From: Flavobacteriia bacterium
GTDB lineage: Bacteria; Bacteroidota; Bacteroidia; Flavobacteriales; Flavobacteriaceae
DNA: 5,325 nucleotides
Reading direction: 5' to 3'
NCBI GenBank assembly: GCA_011330545.1
Contig: DRQI01000086.1
Span: 1 to 5,325, forward strand
Positions within the stretch are counted from its first letter, which is position 1. Each line of letters begins with the position of its first letter. Positions 1 to 4,408 of the stretch are shown in pieces. The position numbers and the translations under genes were made by a program. The notes under the pieces were generated by a model. That model had not been told where the DNA came from and did no database searches. It worked only from the letters and a program-made list of their open reading frames with translations.

Positions 1-35
1 CCACTCAGTTTTAATAAAATTCTTTTATAGTGCAT
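1..35 (-). CDS. pyrH: UMP kinase, N-terminal fragment (runs off left edge)
   Basis: Reading the minus strand from an ATG at 35-33 gives MHYKRILLKLSG, open to the window edge. The YKRILLKLSG(E) string is the characteristic N-terminus of bacterial UMP kinase, which phosphorylates UMP to UDP in cytosolic pyrimidine nucleotide synthesis; the KLSG segment is part of the nucleotide-binding fold of the amino acid kinase family. Only 11 full codons are visible, so the call rests on this one conserved string, but it is highly distinctive. The start fits well: an A-rich leader without a clear Shine-Dalgarno site precedes it, and a Bacteroidota-type -7 element lies about 20 bases upstream. The rest of the gene lies to the left of the window. 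Confidence 0.75.
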   Translation of the reverse strand, partial: MHYKRILLKLS

Positions 36-54
36 GTTTTTTTTGAAAGTTTTA

Positions 55-82
55 CAAATATACAAATAACTAATTCGCCAAA
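55..82 (-). promoter_or_regulatory. Probable pyrH promoter (Bacteroidota type)
   Basis: The minus strand reads TATATTTG at 62-55, a full match to the Bacteroidota -7 consensus TAnnTTTG. A TTTG lies upstream at 82-79 as a possible -33 element. The gap of about 16 bases is slightly short compared with the usual 17-23. Transcription would start near position 50, giving a leader of roughly 15 bases before the pyrH ATG at 35. Confidence 0.5.
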
Positions 83-435
83 CGAATAGAAATTTGCCCT
101 ATTTTTTAAAAAAGCTGTGAACTGACTAACAGGTTCTAAAATTATGAGAGCGCTAAAAATATGCATACTTCAAATTAAATCTAGTTGTAGTTAATTGTAA
201 AATACTTGTTATCAGGTAATTAAAAAATAGTTACAAAATAGTTATCCGCTAGGGTAGGAAAATGAGGATACCGGTTGTTTCATACATGTAAATGAAACAC
301 AAAGTAACCTTTAAAAGTCACTGAGAAAAAACATTTACAACAGGCATTTCTCAAAAGGATAACTGTAATCGACCGGGAAAATTGCTGCTGAAAAAGACAA
401 AAAACATACTATATACTAAATTTTTCATGATAAAA
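63..435. other. Gene-free spacer of about 370 bases
   Basis: I find no convincing coding region here. All frames are broken at short intervals, and the longest ATG-started frames I traced are about 25 codons or fewer. Visible structure includes a 10-base direct repeat AAAATAGTTA at 224-233 and 235-244 (11-base period), and an inverted repeat at 276-299. I saw no tRNA-like cloverleaf. A small RNA cannot be excluded, since a terminator-like hairpin with a plus-strand T-tract follows at 439-476, but I found no good plus-strand promoter for one. Confidence 0.5.
276..299. repeat. Perfect 8-bp inverted repeat
   Basis: TGTTTCAT at 276-283 and its exact complement ATGAAACA at 292-299 are separated by 8 bases, which themselves contain most of the palindrome TACATGTA. 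The arms could form a hairpin or a dimer-protein binding site. No T-tract follows, so it is not an intrinsic terminator. There is no gene start close by, and its role is unknown. Confidence 0.5.
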
Positions 436-438
436 TAG

Positions 439-476
439 GCTTCTCACTCCGCTGCTATCGGAAGAGGAGCTTTTTT
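439..476. terminator. Bidirectional intrinsic terminator after the DUF456 gene
   Basis: A 7-bp stem (439-445 with 464-470, one G-U pair) continues, past a small internal loop, into 3 more pairs (448-450 with 460-462) closing a 9-base loop. On the plus strand it is followed by six T. On the minus strand it is followed by CTATTTTA, and the stem begins 4 bases after the TAA stop of the DUF456 gene. It therefore best serves as that gene's terminator, and could also stop plus-strand transcripts. Confidence 0.7.
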
Positions 477-978
477 ATTGGATAAAGGCGTCCCAATATT
501 TTACCGCCTTACTGATATAGAATATAAAAAAGACGGTACTCACTAAGAATTTTAAGGAAGTAGAAGCTAAAAATCCTAAAAAAGAGCCAAATGCTGCTTT
601 TAACGCCCTTGAAACATCTTTGCTATCATGTGTCATTTCGCCCACAAAGGCTCCTAAGAACGCACCGATGATAAAACCACCCGGAATCGGGGCAATAATT
701 CCTAAAATCAATCCTACTATAGTGCCAATGGCTCCGGCTTTACTTCCGCCAAATTTTTTTGTTCCTAAAACCGGAATAATATAATCTAATATCCAAATTA
801 GAATTGCTACTCCTAAGGTTATTCCTAAAAAAGTATAATCCATAGGCACGGCATTTGTTAAATGTAATACGAGCAGGCCTACCCATCCTGTTAAGGGGCC
901 GGGCAATACCGGTAAAAAAGAACCTATTAAACCCAATAACATAATCAAGGCTCCTACAATTAGCAAAAAAATATCCAT
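475..978 (-). CDS. DUF456 family integral membrane protein
   Basis: A 167-residue, very hydrophobic protein with about five membrane-embedded stretches (roughly residues 2-22, 28-42, 48-70, 81-115 and 127-156). Features typical of the DUF456 family are visible: LPGP at 25-28 after the first helix, the LDYIIPVLGTKKFGGSK block at 64-80, and the glycine-rich PGGFIIGAFLGAFVGE stretch at 99-114. The length matches the family's usual size of about 160-170 residues. It acts in the inner membrane; its biochemical function is not known, and the glycine-rich hairpins recall small membrane or channel-like proteins only loosely. The ATG start is preceded on the minus strand by TTAAAGAG, a weak A/G-rich leader. 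The gene is divergent from the blaI-like gene and shares a 157-base intergenic region with it. I found no clear -7/-33 pair for it, and no evidence that it belongs functionally with the peptidase operon. Confidence 0.85.
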   Translation of the reverse strand: MDIFLLIVGALIMLLGLIGSFLPVLPGPLTGWVGLLVLHLTNAVPMDYTFLGITLGVAILIWILDYIIPVLGTKKFGGSKAGAIGTIVGLILGIIAPIPGGFIIGAFLGAFVGEMTHDSKDVSRALKAAFGSFLGFLASTSLKFLVSTVFFIFYISKAVKYWDAFIQ

Positions 979-1062
979 CTCTTTAATTTATTTTTTAAAT
1001 GTACACCAATAAGTGTGTGAAATCAAATTTTTGTTACGATAATAAAAAAATATGAATTTTTC

Positions 1063-1078
1063 AACTAAAAAATTAGTT
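1063..1078. promoter_or_regulatory. Probable BlaI-type operator 1
   Basis: The dyad AACTAA-AAAA-TTAGTT has perfect 6-base arms. It lies where the -33 region of the 1136 gene's promoter would be. Its right arm is also the left half of the 14-base palindrome TTAGTTTAAACTAA (1073-1086), which links it to operator 2. BlaI/MecI dimers bind short dyads near their own promoters; assignment to the adjacent regulator is inference. Confidence 0.65.
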
Positions 1079-1080
1079 TA

Positions 1081-1096
1081 AACTAACTATTTAGTT
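1081..1096. promoter_or_regulatory. Probable BlaI-type operator 2
   Basis: The dyad AACTAA-CTAT-TTAGTT has the same 6-base arms and 4-base spacer as operator 1 but a different spacer sequence. This suggests the arms are what is selected. Its centre is 18 bp from that of operator 1, and it touches the first base of the TATATTTG element, so a bound dimer would block RNA polymerase. Confidence 0.65.
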
Positions 1097-1103
1097 ATAT
1101 TTG
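1096..1103 (+). promoter_or_regulatory. -7 element of the blaI-M56 operon promoter
   Basis: TATATTTG matches the Bacteroidota -7 consensus TAnnTTTG exactly and lies 32 bases before the ATG at 1136. Transcription would begin around 1108-1110. I see no clean TTG at the -33 position; that stretch is occupied by operator 1. The promoter may be weak when not helped. Confidence 0.6.
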
Positions 1104-1111
1104 TATTTTAA

Positions 1112-1127
1112 AACTAAAAAATTAATT
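1112..1127. promoter_or_regulatory. Probable BlaI-type operator 3 (imperfect)
   Basis: AACTAA-AAAA-TTAATT is the same dyad with one mismatch in the right arm (A for G). Its first 13 bases repeat those of operator 1. It lies just after the expected transcription start and ends 8 bases before the ATG, where a bound dimer would block initiation or early elongation. Confidence 0.5.
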
Positions 1128-1135
1128 GAATAGAT

Positions 1136-1498
1136 ATGAAACAATTGACGAAAGCTGAAGAGCAATTGATGAAAGTGTTATGGCAACTAGAGTTGTGTAC
1201 GGTAAAAGAAATTATTGGCCAACTGCCTGAGCCCAAACCCGCTTACAATACTGTTTCTACCATTGTCAGGATTTTAGAAGATAAGAAATTTGTTGCGCAC
1301 GAACCTTTTGGCAAAGGTTATAAATACTATCCTTTAGTAAAAAAAGAAGTATACAGCCACCAGCGTTTGCAGAAATTGACAGATGGATATTTTGGAGGTT
1401 CTTTTAAGAGTATGGTCTCATTTTTTGTAGAAAGAAATGATATCAGCTTGCAAGAGCTTGAAACCATCATCAAAGAAATTAATGATAAGAAAAAGTGA
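1136..1498 (+). CDS. BlaI/MecI/CopY family winged-helix repressor
   Basis: A 120-residue cytosolic DNA-binding protein of the standard length for the BlaI/MecI family, which represses its own operon until an M56 membrane peptidase triggers its inactivation. The N-terminal winged helix covers roughly residues 3-73. It opens with LTKAEEQLMKVLW, and the recognition-helix block YNTVSTIVRILEDKKFV (37-53) and wing GKGYKYYPL (59-67) are typical. Residues about 74-120 form the helical dimerisation part, ending KEINDKKK. By my recalled alignment with staphylococcal MecI/BlaI, the cleavage position there (Asn-Phe) falls at Phe96-Phe97 here, within KSMVSFF. The ATG follows three operator-like dyads and a TATATTTG element, which points to autorepression. 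The first peptidase gene starts 70 bases downstream in the same direction. The family is clear; the regulated signal is not. Confidence 0.92.
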   Translation: MKQLTKAEEQLMKVLWQLELCTVKEIIGQLPEPKPAYNTVSTIVRILEDKKFVAHEPFGKGYKYYPLVKKEVYSHQRLQKLTDGYFGGSFKSMVSFFVERNDISLQELETIIKEINDKKK

Positions 1499-1527
1499 TT
1501 TTAAGAGTTGGCAATAACACTATTCTA

Positions 1528-1553
1528 ATAAAAATCCCATTTATGGTTTTTAT
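1528..1553 (+). other. AT-rich hairpin between repressor and first peptidase gene
   Basis: ATAAAAA (1528-1534) pairs with TTTTTAT (1547-1553). After a 2-base bulge, CCA (1537-1539) pairs with TGG (1544-1546) around a 4-base loop. The right arm supplies a short T-run, so it could act as a weak terminator or attenuator in the 70-base gap, or reduce downstream expression relative to the repressor. The stem is mostly A-T and could be chance in DNA of this composition. Confidence 0.3.
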
Positions 1554-1568
1554 GTAAAAATAAACGAA

Positions 1569-2207
1569 ATGATAGATTATTTTATAAAAGTACTGCTGTT
1601 TCAACTGCTGTTTTTAGCAGTATACGACCTCTTATTAAAACGCGAGACCTTTTTTCAATGGAACCGGGCATATTTACTTTTTACCTCCTTGTTAGCTTAT
1701 CTCATTCCGTTTTTAAAATTTTACAACCCTCATGAAATCTTGCCGCAAGGGTATGTGGTGCAATTGCCCGAAATGCTCCTCTCTCCCACAGTAACCATCA
1801 AACAGCATTTAGAAGAACCAACACTTTTTTTTAATGCTTTTCACCTTATTTTTTGGATAGGAATTGCCGTTGCTTCCTTACTATTTGTACTGAAATTATA
1901 CCACATTTTTAAATTGATTTCATCACATGAAAAACAACACAAACAAAAATATTGGTTGGTATTGTTAGAAAAGAACAGTGCTTTTTCCTTTTTTAAGTAT
2001 CTCTTTTTAGGAAAAAACATTCCGGCTGAAACCCAACAGCAAATCATTGAACACGAATTGGTACACATACGGCAAAAACACAGTGTAGACTTGTTATTTT
2101 TTGAAATGCAGCGCATTGTATTTTGGTTCAATCCGTTTAGTTATCTCTACCAACAAAGAATCTCTGAATTGCATGAATTTATTGCTGATGCTAAGGCCAT
2201 TAAAGAT
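1569..2207 (+). repeat. Long direct repeat, copy 1 (5' half of first M56 gene)
   Basis: This stretch is repeated in register at 2858-3496 (offset 1289) with no indel. By eye, the first 210 encoded residues differ at 29 positions (about 86% identity). Nucleotide identity is highest over the catalytic part: 9 differences in 197 bases for 2011-2207. It marks a tandem gene duplication. Confidence 0.9.
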
Positions 2208-2858
2208 ACAAACAGCACACTCTATTTTAACAAATTACTATTGCAAACCTTTGACACTACACATACCTCTTTTATCAATCCATTTTTTAAACACTCACTT
2301 TTAAAAAAACGTATTCAAATGTTCCGCAAAAACAAATCAAAACAAGTATTAAAATTAAAATATTTATTGCTAATTCCTGTGACCATTCTTATGGTGTTCT
2401 TTTCGATTAAGCTGGTTGCCCAAAAAAACAGTACTGCTAAAACAAAAGAAAAATCTTATGAATTGTCTTTAGTAAAGAAATCTCCGATATATCCGGGATG
2501 TGAAAATATAACTTCTCAATATGAAATACGAAAGTGTTTGTCTGAAAACATTTATACACACTTTAAAGAAAATTTTGACTTTACTATCCTCAAAACTTCC
2601 AAGGGTAAACGGAAAATGGTTTATATAGGCCTTTTGATTGGAAAAAATGGCAAAACCACTGCAACTATTTTTACCGAAGATGAAAAGGTTAAAAAAGAAG
2701 CATTACACCTAGTAAGTGAATTATCAACAATGACTCCGGGCATTCGCAAAGGGGAAAATGTTGCCGTAAGATTCTCAGTATTTATCAACTATTCAAATGA
2801 TAAAATTAGAATTAAGAGTGGTACTGGGCCTTATTTAATTGATAAAATAGTAGAATAA
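1569..2858 (+). CDS. M56 (BlaR1-like) membrane zinc peptidase with TonB-C-like end, paralog 1
   Basis: A 429-residue inner-membrane peptidase of family M56, the BlaR1/MecR1 family that relays an outside signal to a BlaI-type repressor. Membrane segments lie at about 3-22, 34-51 and 91-114, with a fourth at 264-284. Between the last two is the cytosolic catalytic part: HELVH at 162-166 (zinc ligands His162 and His166, catalytic Glu163) and HEFIADA at 202-208, whose Glu203 lies 37 residues after His166 and is the expected third ligand. The basic SLLKKRI stretch (243-249) precedes the last helix. That helix ends in VAQ (283-285), resembling a Bacteroidota signal peptidase I site. No penicillin-binding domain follows. 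Instead residues about 305-409 resemble the TonB C-terminal domain (PIYPGCE, RKCL, KKEALHLV, MTPG), in a rather diverged form, with a short tail. It forms a tandem pair with the next gene, whose ATG overlaps its stop (TAATG). Confidence 0.88.
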   Translation: MIDYFIKVLLFQLLFLAVYDLLLKRETFFQWNRAYLLFTSLLAYLIPFLKFYNPHEILPQGYVVQLPEMLLSPTVTIKQHLEEPTLFFNAFHLIFWIGIAVASLLFVLKLYHIFKLISSHEKQHKQKYWLVLLEKNSAFSFFKYLFLGKNIPAETQQQIIEHELVHIRQKHSVDLLFFEMQRIVFWFNPFSYLYQQRISELHEFIADAKAIKDTNSTLYFNKLLLQTFDTTHTSFINPFFKHSLLKKRIQMFRKNKSKQVLKLKYLLLIPVTILMVFFSIKLVAQKNSTAKTKEKSYELSLVKKSPIYPGCENITSQYEIRKCLSENIYTHFKENFDFTILKTSKGKRKMVYIGLLIGKNGKTTATIFTEDEKVKKEALHLVSELSTMTPGIRKGENVAVRFSVFINYSNDKIRIKSGTGPYLIDKIVE

Positions 2859-3496
2859 TGTTAGACTATTTTATAAAAGTACTGCTGTTTCAACTGCTAT
2901 TCTTAGCCGTGTATGATTTCTTATTAAAACGTGAGACTTTTTTTCAATGGAATCGTATGTATTTACTTTTCACCTCGTTGTTCGCTTATCTCATTCCGTT
3001 TTTAAAATTTTACAACCCTCAAGAAATCGTACCGCTAACCTATGTGGTACAATTGCCCGAAGTACTACTTTCACCTACGGGAACTATAGAACAATACTTA
3101 GAAAAGCCAGCGCTCTTTTTTAACATTTTTTATATTGTATTTTGGATAGGAATCGGCATAAGTTTTCTACTATTTGTACTGAAATTATACGGTATTTTTA
3201 AATTGATTTCATCCCATGAAAAACAATTCAAACAAAAATATTGGCTGGTATTGTTAGAAAATAACAATGCTTTTTCTTTTTTTAAGTATCTCTTTTTAGG
3301 ACAAAACATTCCGGCCGAAACCCAACAGCAAATCATTGAGCACGAATTGGTACATATACGGCAAAAACACAGTGTAGACTTGTTATTTTTTGAAATACAG
3401 CGCGTTGTATTTTGGTTCAATCCGTTTAGTTATCTCTACCAACAAAGAATTTCAGAATTGCATGAATTTATTGCCGATGCTAAGGCCATTAAAGAT
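2858..3496 (+). repeat. Long direct repeat, copy 2 (5' half of second M56 gene)
   Basis: Second copy of the duplicated peptidase-coding stretch. Similarity continues more weakly after 3496, through the last membrane segment (to about 3690), with a 2-codon length difference. It then largely disappears until the diverged TonB-C-like ends. Confidence 0.9.
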
Positions 3497-4408
3497 AAAA
3501 AAGGCTATTTCAACAATTTATTGGCTCAAACATTTGGCATTCAGCGCATCTCACTCATCAATCCGTTTTTCAAACATTCATTAATCAAAAAACGAATTGT
3601 TATGTTACATAAAAACAGGTCAAAACAAATACTAAAGTTTAAGTATTTATTACTTTTTCCTTTACTGGCAGCGATGTTACTTTATACTTCATGTGAAAAT
3701 ACTATTGACGTTTTAGAGCCTCATGGCAAAAATGAAAAAAGGGTGACAAGTTTGTACTACGGGGTAGCTAATAGCAATGAAATCAAAGAAATTAAAAGAA
3801 AAAGAGAAGGTTATTTTGATGTTTATATTCTGGCAACACCTCAGGGTAAGGAAATTTACTATGAAGATTTATCGAAAGAAGAAAAAGTTGAGTATACCGA
3901 GCTAAAAAAATTATTTGGCAAGATTTCAAGCGGCAAAAAAATGGATAATATGCTCAAAATTTACCAGAATAAAAATGGTAAGCGGTCTCTAGCATTAACA
4001 ATTTATCTAAATGCAATAGAAATAAACAAACCCATTGACAATTACAAAAATGCCGATGTTATTCCATTTGCCATTATTGAGCGGCCTCCGGTTTTTCCGG
4101 GATGCGAAAATGATATTTCTCCAAAAAAATGCCTTCAAGAAAAAATCAATGAATTTGTCAGTCAGAATTTTAATAGTTCCGTTACCAAATCATTGGGTTT
4201 AGATACAGGTGAAAAAAGGGTTTATGTACATTTTATCATTGACAAAACAGGCAATATAACAAATGTTAGGGCACGTGGCCCACATAAAATATTAGAAAAA
4301 GAAGCCATACGGGTTATTACATCATTACCTAAAATGCAGCCGGGAGAACACAATGGCAAAAAAGTAGGCTTTGTATACACATTGCCCATCAAATTACAAA
4401 TTCAATAA
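2858..4408 (+). CDS. M56 (BlaR1-like) membrane zinc peptidase with TonB-C-like end, paralog 2
   Basis: A 516-residue paralog of the preceding peptidase with the same membrane layout, HELVH at 162-166 and Glu203 in HEFIADA. The metal site is intact, so both copies should be active. It differs after the catalytic part. The last helix (about 261-276) ends LLYTSCE, with Cys279 in a lipobox-like setting. A hydrophilic, charged segment of about 125 residues (280-405, including GYFDVYILATPQGKEIYYED at 318-337) is absent from paralog 1. A well-preserved TonB C-terminal-type domain then covers about 406-516 (RPPVFPGCE, KKCLQEKI, VYVHFIIDKTGNI, KEAIRVITSLPKMQPG, YTLPIKL). The TonB-C-like part would be periplasmic, where it could bind a partner or sense a signal. 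The ATG lies inside the previous stop (TAATG), and the next gene starts the same way, so translation is probably coupled. This is not a classical TonB, because it is tied to a peptidase. Confidence 0.9.
   Translation: MLDYFIKVLLFQLLFLAVYDFLLKRETFFQWNRMYLLFTSLFAYLIPFLKFYNPQEIVPLTYVVQLPEVLLSPTGTIEQYLEKPALFFNIFYIVFWIGIGISFLLFVLKLYGIFKLISSHEKQFKQKYWLVLLENNNAFSFFKYLFLGQNIPAETQQQIIEHELVHIRQKHSVDLLFFEIQRVVFWFNPFSYLYQQRISELHEFIADAKAIKDKKGYFNNLLAQTFGIQRISLINPFFKHSLIKKRIVMLHKNRSKQILKFKYLLLFPLLAAMLLYTSCENTIDVLEPHGKNEKRVTSLYYGVANSNEIKEIKRKREGYFDVYILATPQGKEIYYEDLSKEEKVEYTELKKLFGKISSGKKMDNMLKIYQNKNGKRSLALTIYLNAIEINKPIDNYKNADVIPFAIIERPPVFPGCENDISPKKCLQEKINEFVSQNFNSSVTKSLGLDTGEKRVYVHFIIDKTGNITNVRARGPHKILEKEAIRVITSLPKMQPGEHNGKKVGFVYTLPIKLQIQ

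Noticed and set aside
351..428. 25-residue minus-strand frame starting MKNLVYSMFFVFF, resembling a signal peptide
   Set aside because: It ends within 25 residues with no mature part, lies downstream of the DUF456 terminator, and has no clear promoter. Hydrophobic starts arise easily in AT-rich DNA.
292..435. Plus-strand frame from ATG 292, interrupted by one TGA at 322 and then open to TAG at 435, considered as a small broken gene
   Set aside because: No recognisable protein similarity, no promoter, and the length between stops is not surprising.
1024..1031. Minus-strand AAAATTTG as the -7 element for the DUF456 gene
   Set aside because: It mismatches the first base of TAnnTTTG and has no TTG at a proper distance, so it is not strong enough to list.
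1841..2131. 96-codon minus-strand open frame within the first M56 gene, with a near twin at 3130-3420
   Set aside because: It is antisense to the catalytic part of the peptidase, and its twin exists only because the region is duplicated. The Cys/Ser/Asn-rich translation is a typical shadow.
2101..2304. 67-codon plus-strand frame in the first M56 gene and its counterpart at 3390-3584
   Set aside because: Both overlap the conserved peptidase frame in another phase, lack any leader, and differ in length as expected for unselected shadows.
1569..3496. The long direct repeat as a mobile element
   Set aside because: The repeat units start at the gene starts and encode peptidase. There is no transposase, terminal inverted repeat or target duplication.
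1569..4408. A beta-lactam resistance locus
   Set aside because: The BlaI/BlaR1-like pairing suggests it at first, but neither peptidase has a penicillin-binding sensor domain and no beta-lactamase or penicillin-binding protein gene is in the window.
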